From Flexilinea sp. (GTDB lineage Bacteria; Chloroflexota; Anaerolineae; Anaerolineales; Anaerolineaceae): a stretch of DNA of 32,197 nt. The stretch covers positions 1 to 32,197 of the forward strand of contig JAFRIR010000128.1 in the NCBI GenBank assembly GCA_017432685.1. Direction: 5' to 3'. The notes beneath the pieces were generated by a model. That model was not told the DNA's origin. It saw only the letters and a program-made list of their open reading frames with translations, and ran no database searches. Positions 16,666 to 24,455 of the stretch are shown piece after piece. Position numbers and translations under genes: made by a program. The stretch's first letter is position 1. Every line of letters starts with the position of its first letter.

Positions 16666-17803
16666 TAGCCGGTGCTCCGATGAATTCAAAAACTTTGTCC
16701 ACAGCTTCCGGCAAGTCCGGCACGGTAGCAACCAGCGACCCCTTCAGCATTTCCAGCGCAATATCAGCATTTGTACCACTGAAGCGTACGATAGTAGGAA
16801 TTTTCCTTTTATTGCTGGAAATGGAACGCATCAGTCCTTCAGCAACCCGGTCACAATGGGTCTTGCCACCGTAAATGTTCATGATGATCGCATCGACCCG
16901 CGGATCTTCATAAAGCAGCCGTAGTGCCTTTTCTGCCTTCTGGTCATGGACACTGCCGCCCATATCAAGATAATTAGCGGGACGTCCACCGCGGTGCCGC
17001 AGGTAATCGATACAGCTCATGGTTAACCCGGCCCCGTTCGCCAGGATCCCGATGTTCCCATCCATACGGAAGTAACACATACCGTATTTCTGAGCCTCGT
17101 ATTCAGTCATGTTGGAAATGAAGCCCAGCTGCGTATCAAAGAGTGCCTGCTGTCTGAAAAAAGCATTGTCATCCAGTGTGATCTTGCCATCCAGCGCCAT
17201 CATTCGTCCGTCCGTTGAGATTGCCAGCGGATTGATTGCCACCAATAGTGCATCGAGGTCACAGAAAATCTTCCACATTTGTTTGCAGACCTCGAAAAGC
17301 TTGCGCATATAGCGTTGCGGGAAATTACAGCGGGAGGCGAGGTCATAGATCTGGAACTTCTGCAAACCAATCAGCGGATCGATTTTCACTCGTTCCAGAT
17401 TTTCATAAAGCGAATTTGCCGCAGTCTCAATGTAAAGGCTGCCGGTATCATACATCACCAGCACCGGAATCTGTTCAGCGCGATCATACGTAATCAGCAG
17501 GTAGTATTCCTCATTGATGGTCACGGCTTCATCAATCAGGACCTTGCTGACCGGCATATCATTGATTCTGGACGCGAGAATCTCAGAAGCAAACTCTTCA
17601 GTTTCCTCCGGTGTCCGTGCAAGACGGATCCCGCCGGACATACCGCGTCCTTCCGAAAGGACCTGCGCTTTGACCACCACCGGTGTGCCGATAACTTCCG
17701 AAATACGTTTCGCCTCACGGGCAAAAGACGTCACCTGTCCATCAGGGACAGGTATTCCGTTTTGCCGAAAGATGTTTTTTAGCTGGTACTCTTGTAATTT
17801 CAT
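16649..17803 (-). CDS. sucC: Succinate-CoA ligase (ADP-forming), beta subunit
   Basis: Beta subunit of succinyl-CoA synthetase, 384 residues, an ATP-grasp protein that binds the nucleotide and succinate. It begins MKLQEYQLKNIFRQNGIPVP, typical for SucC. The nucleotide-binding stretch reads VVVKAQVLSEGRGMSGGIRLA, where the usual form is AQVHAGGRGKAGG, so two or three residues there are unusual. GPNGAGL of other members appears as ILANGAGLTMS near 255, and NIYGGKTHCDRVAEG near 312 is the conserved C-terminal CoA-ligase motif. The ATG at 17803 has no ribosome site; a heptamer array ends 7 nt upstream. Confidence 0.88.
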   Translation of the reverse strand: MKLQEYQLKNIFRQNGIPVPDGQVTSFAREAKRISEVIGTPVVVKAQVLSEGRGMSGGIRLARTPEETEEFASEILASRINDMPVSKVLIDEAVTINEEYYLLITYDRAEQIPVLVMYDTGSLYIETAANSLYENLERVKIDPLIGLQKFQIYDLASRCNFPQRYMRKLFEVCKQMWKIFCDLDALLVAINPLAISTDGRMMALDGKITLDDNAFFRQQALFDTQLGFISNMTEYEAQKYGMCYFRMDGNIGILANGAGLTMSCIDYLRHRGGRPANYLDMGGSVHDQKAEKALRLLYEDPRVDAIIMNIYGGKTHCDRVAEGLMRSISSNKRKIPTIVRFSGTNADIALEMLKGSLVATVPDLPEAVDKVFEFIGAPANERIN

Positions 17804-17810
17804 AGATTTA

Positions 17811-17884
17811 GGTGTCAGATTTCAGGTATCAGGTGTCAGTTTTGGGTTCGGTCATCTGATCCCTGAAACCTGATACCTGACACC
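17811..17884. repeat. Heptamer array with facing arms (GTATCAG type)
   Basis: Left arm 17811-17839 consists of GGTGTCAG, ATTTCAG, GTATCAG, GTGTCAG; right arm 17856-17884 is complementary at 24 of 29 positions. The array and its 16-nt loop fill nearly the whole 90-nt gap between the SPFH gene stop and the sucC start. Confidence 0.7.
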
Positions 17885-17893
17885 CTAATAATT

Positions 17894-18952
17894 TTATCCT
17901 TTCAAAAACTCATCGACGGACTCTTTGCTGATTCGGTAGGCGCTGCCGATTTTACGGGCTTTCAGGTCGCCTGCCTGGATGGCCGCGATGATATCTTCCT
18001 CAGAAACCTTCAACAGCTGTGCAACTTCAGACGGGGTCATCACACCGCCGGAAGCAGGCGCCGCAGCGGATGCAGACGGCGCTGCCTGCTGCTGCACAGG
18101 CTGCTGCTGGTTGAAACCGAAGGCTTGGCTCATGTAGTTGCCAATACCCATCCCGGCACCAATCCCGGCCGTCAGACCGGCACCACCGCCCTCATTTTTA
18201 GCTGCATCGCGCATAGCGTCAGCAGCCTGAAGCTGAGTATAGGTGTTCATATCCAGCATACCCATGGCGCGAAGATCTTCAGCGCTTGTTTCGGAGGGTT
18301 TCAGGTTGGTGATATAGAAGGACTTCAGTGTGAGTCCGATCGCAGCAAAGTCATCCTGGGTCTTGGCACGGACAGCGGTACCCAACTCTTCCGTCAGGCT
18401 CATCAGCTGGAAAATGTTCTGCCCCTGGCTTGCCATGGTAGCCAGTGTATCCTGCAGCTTGGAAAGCAGCATCGAACGCAGTCGGTTTTCAATGGAAGAA
18501 AGCGTATAGCTGGAAGTGGCACCCACGATCTGGGTGACAAACTGCTGCGGGTCAGCGACCTGGAAACTGTAGGTACCGAAACCCTGCAGCAGCGTCATGC
18601 CAAGACCGACACCGGCATTCTGGATGATAATCGGCTGAGCAGTGCCCCATTTGCGATCGGCGAATTCCCGCATAGCAACATAAAAAACTTCCGCAGTGAA
18701 AGGTGTGCGGTTGTTGAAGGCTTTGCCAAGCAGATTGGTCAGCAGCGGCAGATTTGCAGTCGACAGGGTATGGCGTCCCGGGCCGAAAACGTCCAGCGCC
18801 TTACCATCACGCATGAAGATCGCGTTCTGCGATTCCCGGACGATCAGCTGGGAACCCCAGCGGATATCCGCGACACCGGTTTCCGGAAAATGGTGTACGA
18901 TCTCATCCGGCATTTCGCTCGGATATTCAACAACATCAAAAATTCGTGCCAT
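17894..18952 (-). CDS. SPFH-domain protein with C-terminal helix-turn-helix
   Basis: Protein of 352 residues. Residues about 25-235 form an SPFH (band 7/prohibitin-like) domain of the YdjI/virion-core-protein type (GSQLIVRESQNAIFMRDGKALDVFGPG near 34). A glycine- and glutamine-rich linker (GGGAGLTAGIGAGMG, then QQQPVQQQ) leads to a C-terminal winged-helix unit of the excisionase/HTH_17 type at about 302-350 (MTPSEVAQLLKVSEEDIIAA). SPFH proteins scaffold membrane microdomains; the HTH may bind DNA or peptide. No membrane helix is evident. I chose the ATG at 18952, which has TAGGAG 8 nt upstream. It lies 11 nt after its partner gene and is probably co-transcribed with it. Confidence 0.8.
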   Translation of the reverse strand: MARIFDVVEYPSEMPDEIVHHFPETGVADIRWGSQLIVRESQNAIFMRDGKALDVFGPGRHTLSTANLPLLTNLLGKAFNNRTPFTAEVFYVAMREFADRKWGTAQPIIIQNAGVGLGMTLLQGFGTYSFQVADPQQFVTQIVGATSSYTLSSIENRLRSMLLSKLQDTLATMASQGQNIFQLMSLTEELGTAVRAKTQDDFAAIGLTLKSFYITNLKPSETSAEDLRAMGMLDMNTYTQLQAADAMRDAAKNEGGGAGLTAGIGAGMGIGNYMSQAFGFNQQQPVQQQAAPSASAAAPASGGVMTPSEVAQLLKVSEEDIIAAIQAGDLKARKIGSAYRISKESVDEFLKG

Positions 18953-18963
18953 TGTTTTTACTC

Positions 18964-19491
18964 CTAAATATTCTGTGTCCCGAGTTTCACTTCCGCTCTG
19001 CGGTTGAGGGCGGTGATGCACTCTCCGGCGACTTTGTTCAGATCTTTGATCGCAGTGTCGATCCCATCATTCGCAGCCACTGCATCTTCCACTTTGTCCA
19101 CAGATTCTTTGACCGTATCAGCCAGGTTGAAGAGGTAAAGATCATAATCATAAAGCTGCTGTAATGCGATATCGTCAACCTTCACCGCGTCACTGAGACC
19201 GGCATAGCCATATGCCGCGGTTTTGATGCGGTCCGCAAACTGGCGGATCTTCAGAGCAGCGGATTCCAGATCGCTGAGATAGACGATTCCCATTCCCTTG
19301 GAGAGTTCTTTTTCGATAGCAGAAATGCGCTCCCACTGTTCAGAAAAGCGCTGAGAGATGTTTTCACGGACAATTTTGTCAGTGTCTCTGCGGTCTTCTT
19401 TTTTCTCATACCCTTTGATGCCGGGAATCTTTTCCCATAACTTCTGCAGTCCGCTCTTTTGGGAACTGACGAGTTCATTCAAATTTTCCAT
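18964..19491 (-). CDS. Conserved hypothetical protein, alpha-helical
   Basis: Protein of 175 residues, no membrane segment and no signal peptide. The sequence is rich in charged residues and predicted helices (for example ERISAIEKELSKGMG and NLADTVKESVDKVEDAVAA), consistent with coiled coil. The family is not recognised. The gene is directly upstream of the SPFH gene (11-nt gap), and GGAAGGAG precedes the start by 8 nt. By position it is a candidate partner or adaptor of the SPFH protein. Confidence 0.65.
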   Translation of the reverse strand: MENLNELVSSQKSGLQKLWEKIPGIKGYEKKEDRRDTDKIVRENISQRFSEQWERISAIEKELSKGMGIVYLSDLESAALKIRQFADRIKTAAYGYAGLSDAVKVDDIALQQLYDYDLYLFNLADTVKESVDKVEDAVAANDGIDTAIKDLNKVAGECITALNRRAEVKLGTQNI

Positions 19492-19507
19492 GCGTTTTAC
19501 TCCTTCC

Positions 19508-19542
19508 GGGGACAGCTCCCCATTCTTGTTAACTTAATTATA
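19508..19542 (-). promoter_or_regulatory. Promoter region of the SPFH operon
   Basis: TATAAT on the minus strand (19537-19542) is a good -10; the -35 is weak. The leader of about 40 nt contains the small hairpin GGGGACAGCTCCCC (19508-19521) just before the ribosome site. Confidence 0.4.
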
Positions 19543-19594
19543 GTGCAGATATTTATATTTTTAGTGTAAATTTTTTATTGATTTCCCTGAGAAA

Positions 19595-20389
19595 TCAAAA
19601 CCCATCGAGTTTACGCATTTCCTCAAGAATCTCTTCTTCGGACATTTCGGGCGCTTCAGAACCCAAAGATTCAGGATCGAGTTTATATTCTTCGCCGGGC
19701 ATGAGCGGCTTTCCGGTTTCGGGATCCAGAATGAAATCACCGCACTCATCCACCAGCGGCAGGTAAGGCTCGAACATCGGCAGCAGCAGGTAATCCGTCA
19801 GAAGAACAATAGCTGCGAATCCGAAAGTGGTCCACAGGAATGCATAAAGGGGCAGGTATTGCCGATCTGTATAGGTCAGGAACATGGGGAAGAAGTGGAA
19901 GAACAGATTGACCAGCAGCTTGAATGGGTTACGCAGAGCCCAGTAGACACTGTTCCGGACAAGGTTCGGCAGCGTATCTGAAAAGGCAGCCATGGTGGGA
20001 AAGAGGTATATCAAAACGATGAAAAGGATAATTCCCAACGCATAGACTCCGTAACGAATGCTGCCGATGAACCCGCCTGCCTGCTGACAAATGCGGACAT
20101 TGAACCAACCCAGCACAATCAGAACCAGAGCGAGCAGCCAGACAATTGTCGCCTGTTTGAAATTGCCGGTAAATCCCTTCCAAAATTGTTTGAAGGGATT
20201 GATGGCATCTTTGGAGCGAAGCATTTTGAACATAGTGTGATGCAGAGCGGCAAAAGCGGCGCCTGCCGTCACCACAGGCATGGAAAAAAGAACGAACAGG
20301 ATATTCGCTGCGATCACGGTGCCAATGCGGGTCATGATGCGCCCGAACAGGCTTTCGTTGCTGATGAGACTGCCAATTAATTCATGCAT
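19595..20389 (-). CDS. DUF624/YesL-like membrane protein
   Basis: Protein of 264 residues with about five or six membrane helices in the first 210 residues (NILFVLFSMPVVTAGAAFAALHH is typical of the YesL family) and an acidic cytoplasmic C-terminal tail (SEAPEMSEEEILEEMRKLDG). YesL proteins often sit next to carbohydrate ABC transporters and are of unknown function. The gene follows the 230-residue membrane protein gene by 6 nt, with no ribosome site of its own, so translation is probably coupled. The alpha-galactoside locus begins 68 nt beyond. Confidence 0.75.
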   Translation of the reverse strand: MHELIGSLISNESLFGRIMTRIGTVIAANILFVLFSMPVVTAGAAFAALHHTMFKMLRSKDAINPFKQFWKGFTGNFKQATIVWLLALVLIVLGWFNVRICQQAGGFIGSIRYGVYALGIILFIVLIYLFPTMAAFSDTLPNLVRNSVYWALRNPFKLLVNLFFHFFPMFLTYTDRQYLPLYAFLWTTFGFAAIVLLTDYLLLPMFEPYLPLVDECGDFILDPETGKPLMPGEEYKLDPESLGSEAPEMSEEEILEEMRKLDGF

Positions 20390-20395
20390 AGCTGT

Positions 20396-21088
20396 TTATT
20401 TATCCAAAATAAATTCGAGAAATTTTCCGACTGCGTCGAGGCGGGGAGATTCGGAGGCGATGCCGAGGGCGGCGGATTCGGGGTAAATGCCGTATTTCGT
20501 TACCAGCAGACTGTCACTGATGTCGATACCGACTGGGACAGGATCCGTTTCTTCCGCGTCTTCCGGCGGTTGATACCAGATCAGCCGGTCCGCATATTTT
20601 TCCCGAAGCGCATCACATTCTTCAAAGTTCCAGTTCATCAGCCGTCCGCTCTGTCCAAGCGGGGCAAGCTGTGAAGGATCCATGGTGATGAGATCCAGTG
20701 TACCGGAATCAGTGAGTGCAACAAAGCTGTTGTAATATTCATTACCTCTTGCCTGATTACGGCTGTAGTCGAAGTACATATTGGTTGAAAACTCAATGCG
20801 CTTTTCTTTTGTATCCCAGCCAGTAAAAGCCGCAAAGTCATCATGAAGCCGGGACACACTGGCAGGGTTTACGGTAGAATTGGCAAAAGAGGCGTAAATC
20901 CAATATTCCGGCGTCCCGACGATCAGCCGGTGAACTGAAAAGACCGCAAACCAGACAATTCCGATAAAACCAAGGATAAAGATCCAATAATACTGCCAGA
21001 TATATTTAAGCGCATTTTTCAAGCTCATCTCAGACAGTTTGGCGTGTTCTTCTTTCCACCATTCACTGAACGAAAACTTTTTCGGCAC
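20396..21088 (-). CDS. Single-helix membrane protein with outer domain, unknown
   Basis: Protein of 230 residues. A cytoplasmic start (MPKKFSFSEWWKEEHAKL) is followed by a helix at about 30-54 (YYWIFILGFIGIVWFAVFSV) and an outer domain of about 170 residues with an alpha/beta pattern (EYWIYASFANSTVNP, TLDLITMDPSQLAPL, VPVGIDISDSLLVTKYGI). The outer part looks a little like a periplasmic binding fold, but I cannot assign a family. The GTG start at 21088 has GAGGAAG 6 nt upstream. It pairs with the YesL-like gene in a two-gene unit. Confidence 0.6.
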   Translation of the reverse strand: MPKKFSFSEWWKEEHAKLSEMSLKNALKYIWQYYWIFILGFIGIVWFAVFSVHRLIVGTPEYWIYASFANSTVNPASVSRLHDDFAAFTGWDTKEKRIEFSTNMYFDYSRNQARGNEYYNSFVALTDSGTLDLITMDPSQLAPLGQSGRLMNWNFEECDALREKYADRLIWYQPPEDAEETDPVPVGIDISDSLLVTKYGIYPESAALGIASESPRLDAVGKFLEFILDK

Positions 21089-21116
21089 GTTTGCTTCCTC
21101 TTATCTCCCCGGTTAT

Positions 21117-21143
21117 GGGACAGTCCCATCAAGGGACTGTCCC
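21117..21143. repeat. GGGACAGTCCC/GGGACTGTCCC hairpin
   Basis: Two 11-bp arms (21117-21127 and 21133-21143) that pair perfectly around ATCAA; each arm is also nearly self-complementary. It lies between the end of the alpha-galactosidase gene and the following minus-strand gene. In the minus direction no T-run follows, so termination is doubtful. Confidence 0.55.
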
Positions 21144-21156
21144 CGCTTTTTATCCT

Positions 21157-23358
21157 TTAAACCTCATTCTTCATTCGATGCAGGTGCATCTGCAGAGAGC
21201 GGTAATCTCCCATCATAGGCGGAAAGGTATAACCGGCATTCATCAGCGCGGCGCCGGAAATGATGTGTTCATCCTCATCGATCTCGTAAAGAGCATTCGG
21301 GTCCAGCCCCTTCAGGCGGATATGAAGCGGCGCCGGGTTCGGCTGAGGATCTGTCACGACAAGGTTTACAAGGCTTTTGGACCGGTCTTCGCTAACCATC
21401 TGCCAGGCGGTGTAGTGAAGTTTCTTTGTGATATCCGTCAGGCGGTAGTAAAGTCCCTGATGGATCAGTTCCTCATCCTGATGGTACTGTTCGATCTGGT
21501 CTTTGATCTCCCGTTTGTCTTCATCGGAGACTTTTTTGAGGTCCAGTTCATAACCGAAAGCGCCGGACATGGCCACCACACCGCGGGTATCGATGGGGAC
21601 GATCCGTCCTGTCTGATGGTTCGGGGCTGCGGAGACATGGGAACCCATAGCACTCACCGGATAGCCATAGGAAGTCCCGCCCTGGATCAGCAAACGTTCA
21701 ACCGCATCAGTATCATCGGAGCACCAGATCTGCGGTGTGTAGTACAGCAACCCGGCATCGAAGCGTCCGCCGCCTCCGGAGCAACCTTCAAACAAAACAT
21801 CGGGAAATTCGGAAGTCAGACGATCCAGCAGATCATAAAAGCCCAGAACAAAACGGTGAACGACTTCTCCCTGCCGTTCCGGCGGCAGTGCATTGGAATA
21901 AATGTCACAAACCGAGCGGTTGAAATCCCATTTCACATAGGATATATTGTTTTCCCGCAGCAGCATGGAGAAACATCCGTACAGATAATCCCGGACATCC
22001 TGACGGGACATATCCAGCACAAGCTGGTTCCGTCCGAAATTCGGGGTACGGTTCGGGGAAGCAAATGCCCAGTCCGGATGGGTGCGGTAAAGGTCGGAAT
22101 CTTCGTTGACCATTTCCGGCTCGATCCAGATGCCGAAATCCATACCCAGACCGTTGATCTTTTCGATCAGATGGGGCAGACCGTTCGGCAGTTTTTTGCG
22201 GTTCACAAACCAGTCGCCGAGCCCGGCATTGTCGTCATAACGGGCTCCGAACCAACCGTCATCCAGGACGAACAGATCCACACCCAGGGCTGAAGCTTCC
22301 TGCGCCAGTCCGTAAATGATGTCTTCATCGAGATTAAAGTAGGTCGCTTCCCAGTTATTGATCAGTACCGGGCGTTTCGCCAGATGGTATTTGCCGCGGC
22401 AGATATTTTGGCGGATAAACCGATGATAATTATGGCTCAGAGCAGTCAGGCCGTCCGCATGGGAGAGAATCACTTCCGGTGTATGGAAGCTTTCACCCGG
22501 CTGAAGGGTCCAGGAAAATGCGGTTTCACTGATGCCCATTACCACGCGTACGGCATTGATTTGATTCTGTTCCAGTTCGGCGCGGAAGCTTCCGGTATAA
22601 GCCAGCATCATGCCGTAGCAGTCTCCATGATCTTCCGTAGCGTCATGATCACAGACGATAATAAAGGGGTTATGTTGATGGGAAGACATACCGCGGTCAG
22701 ATCCGACAGTGGTCAGGCAGTGGCCGACAGGCTGACGTTCCGGCTGGCGTTCCAGACAATGTTTTCCATGAAAATGGAGTAGGTCCCAATTGCCGTAGGG
22801 CAGATCCAGGCAAAGGGAGGCAGCTTTTTCCAGAGAAATCGGGGCATTGCCGTCATTGAAGAATTCCGTATAGCGGGTGATGATATCTTTTTTCTCGAAG
22901 ACGCCGTAATATAGGCGGATCATCAGACCGGTGACATCATCCCGAAGGGTGACAACCAGTGTTTCGGCCTCATCTCCGTTTTCATAGGCTGCAGGGAGTT
23001 CCGGAATGGCATATTTTCCTTTGCGGATCTCGTGGGAAACATACTGAAAACGAGCGGCACGGCTGCCGTCTGAATTGATGACCGCCACACTGTTCAGCCG
23101 GTAGTCGCCCACCCCGAAAGAGGTAAACTCCTGCGGTATGATGTCCAGTGAAAAAGTGCGTTCTTTGCGGCATTCAACGGGATTCCCGGAAAAGGCATAG
23201 TCAAAATCATAATATTGATAAGACATATCCTGCATACCTGTTCGGCTTCCATAATACAAATGATGCAGAAAACCAAGATCATCGATCATCATCTGGTAAC
23301 TGGTGTTGGCCGTGGCCAGGGTCAACAGTTTTTGCTGCTGATCAAATACAATGCTCAT
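21157..23358 (-). CDS. aga: Alpha-galactosidase, GH36
   Basis: Cytoplasmic alpha-galactosidase of 733 residues, which removes terminal alpha-galactose from melibiose, raffinose and similar sugars. The GH36 layout is clear: an N-terminal beta-sandwich domain, then the barrel with LFVLDDGWFGARYDD (363-376), WIEPEMVNEDSDLY, nucleophile Asp478 in YVKWDFNRSV, and FEGCSGGGGRFD followed by the acid/base aspartate in WCSDDTDA (548 or 549). Length is normal for the family and no signal peptide is seen. The ATG overlaps the TGA of the AraC gene (ATGA), and AAGGAG lies upstream inside that gene. It acts on sugars imported by the neighbouring MsmEFGK-type transporter. Confidence 0.93.
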   Translation of the reverse strand: MSIVFDQQQKLLTLATANTSYQMMIDDLGFLHHLYYGSRTGMQDMSYQYYDFDYAFSGNPVECRKERTFSLDIIPQEFTSFGVGDYRLNSVAVINSDGSRAARFQYVSHEIRKGKYAIPELPAAYENGDEAETLVVTLRDDVTGLMIRLYYGVFEKKDIITRYTEFFNDGNAPISLEKAASLCLDLPYGNWDLLHFHGKHCLERQPERQPVGHCLTTVGSDRGMSSHQHNPFIIVCDHDATEDHGDCYGMMLAYTGSFRAELEQNQINAVRVVMGISETAFSWTLQPGESFHTPEVILSHADGLTALSHNYHRFIRQNICRGKYHLAKRPVLINNWEATYFNLDEDIIYGLAQEASALGVDLFVLDDGWFGARYDDNAGLGDWFVNRKKLPNGLPHLIEKINGLGMDFGIWIEPEMVNEDSDLYRTHPDWAFASPNRTPNFGRNQLVLDMSRQDVRDYLYGCFSMLLRENNISYVKWDFNRSVCDIYSNALPPERQGEVVHRFVLGFYDLLDRLTSEFPDVLFEGCSGGGGRFDAGLLYYTPQIWCSDDTDAVERLLIQGGTSYGYPVSAMGSHVSAAPNHQTGRIVPIDTRGVVAMSGAFGYELDLKKVSDEDKREIKDQIEQYHQDEELIHQGLYYRLTDITKKLHYTAWQMVSEDRSKSLVNLVVTDPQPNPAPLHIRLKGLDPNALYEIDEDEHIISGAALMNAGYTFPPMMGDYRSLQMHLHRMKNEV

Positions 23359-24251
23359 AAAAATTGCTCCTTCCCGCCCCGGTTCTGGAGCCGGTAATTT
23401 TTCGGGCTGACGCCAAATCTGCCCTTGAATATTTTCGAAAACGTCAATAGATTATCATAACCGATTCGCTGCGCAATGTCCTGAACTTGTGCATCTGTTT
23501 CCAGCAGCAGCTTGCAGGCATAATCCATTTTGCACTCCATCAGATATTCCTGTGGAGAAATTCCCATTTTAGTTTTGAATATTTTTGTCAGGTACGAGCG
23601 GTTGATCCCGATATTCCGGGCTACATCGGAAATTTTCACATTTGCAAAATTGCTTTGGATATAAATCACAGCCTTATCCACATAAGTGTCCGTATTGACG
23701 TCATTTTCGTGACGGGGATAAGGTTGTTTTTTCTCCTCGGAGTCAATCGCCAGAGAAAGAAATGCCAGCAGCTGTGAAAGCCGCTGGAGATCGTTGGCAA
23801 GCGTCATCTCCGGACGGTCGAGAACGTCTTTTACACATGTGTAAAACCGTCTGGGATCTTCATAACAATCCCGCCAGTTGGTTCCCGGCTTCAATCCGAT
23901 GCTTTCGATATATTTTGATGCCTTATAACCGTCGAAGGTCATCCAGCAGTAGGTCCATGGATCTTTTTCATCAGCCCGATACCAGGTCTGCTCGCCGGGT
24001 TTTGTGACAAACATCTGTCCGCGGTGCAGCGGAAAGGAGGAGCCGTCAACATTCAGAATTCCTCTGCCGCCAAGAATCACATGCAGGTGATAACCTGTCC
24101 GGTTTTCACAGTGAAATTCATAGCCTGGAAGGCATCGCTCAACACCGCAGAAAGTGAGATAAATATCATCCGTCTGTTTTTCGTGATAAACCAGACAGCG
24201 ATAGTAATTGGTTTCATATAAAGTGGATGTGGTTTTGATCGGCAGACGCAT
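23355..24251 (-). CDS. AraC-family regulator, MsmR-like
   Basis: Predicted transcription regulator of 298 residues. The N-terminal half is a cupin-type sensor domain (YHLHVILGGRGILNVDG near 53, WTYCWMTFDGYKASKY near 99). The C-terminal 100 residues carry two helix-turn-helix units: ISDVARNIGINRSYLTKIFK near 207 and VQDIAQRIGYDNLLTFSKIFK near 255, ending FGVSPKNYR. Proteins of this build activate sugar genes on binding the sugar. The position, overlapping aga by 4 nt and lying next to msmEFG, points to control of this locus. The only reasonable start is at 24251 and lacks a ribosome site; the heptamer array begins 6 nt upstream. Confidence 0.88.
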   Translation of the reverse strand: MRLPIKTTSTLYETNYYRCLVYHEKQTDDIYLTFCGVERCLPGYEFHCENRTGYHLHVILGGRGILNVDGSSFPLHRGQMFVTKPGEQTWYRADEKDPWTYCWMTFDGYKASKYIESIGLKPGTNWRDCYEDPRRFYTCVKDVLDRPEMTLANDLQRLSQLLAFLSLAIDSEEKKQPYPRHENDVNTDTYVDKAVIYIQSNFANVKISDVARNIGINRSYLTKIFKTKMGISPQEYLMECKMDYACKLLLETDAQVQDIAQRIGYDNLLTFSKIFKGRFGVSPKNYRLQNRGGKEQFL

Positions 24252-24257
24252 GATTCA

Positions 24258-24374
24258 AAATAAGAAATAAGAAATAAAGAATAAGAAATTGGGAAAAATC
24301 TTATTATTTAAGAAAGTCAAGTTCAAATTACGCATATCCGTTTAAATTCTTATTTCTTACTTCTAACTTTCTAA
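24258..24374. repeat. Heptamer array with facing arms (AAATAAG type)
   Basis: Left arm AAATAAG, AAATAAG, AAATAAA, GAATAAG, AAATTGG in register at 24258-24292; right arm TTCTTAT, TTCTTAC, TTCTAAC, TTTCTAA at 24347-24374. The left arm makes up almost the whole mRNA leader of the AraC gene. Confidence 0.65.
24298..24326 (-). promoter_or_regulatory. Candidate promoter of the AraC/aga unit
   Basis: Minus strand TTGAAC (24321-24326), 17 nt, TAAGAT (24298-24303). Expected start near 24291, so the leader is the left heptamer arm. It lies between the two arms of the array and downstream of the msmG terminator. Confidence 0.45.
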
Positions 24375-24375
24375 A

Positions 24376-24412
24376 ATCCGCCGGATGTATTATTGAGACA
24401 CTTCCGGCGGAT
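24376..24412 (-). terminator. Terminator of the msmEFG operon
   Basis: Stem ATCCGCCGGA (24376-24385) / TCCGGCGGAT (24403-24412), perfect over 10 bp, followed on the minus strand by TTTTAG. It lies 43 nt past the msmG stop. The T-run is short, so read-through into the AraC gene is possible. Confidence 0.6.
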
Positions 24413-24455
24413 AAAGATTCAACTAACAACAGATAACCGGCAACAGGCAGCCAAA

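Noticed and set aside
16666..16731. Upstream start for sucD
   Set aside because: The 22 extra residues are not found in SucD and lie inside sucC.
21091..22293. Open frame of 400 codons on the plus strand across aga
   Set aside because: Antisense to the alpha-galactosidase, whose catalytic motifs are intact; no domain or ribosome site.
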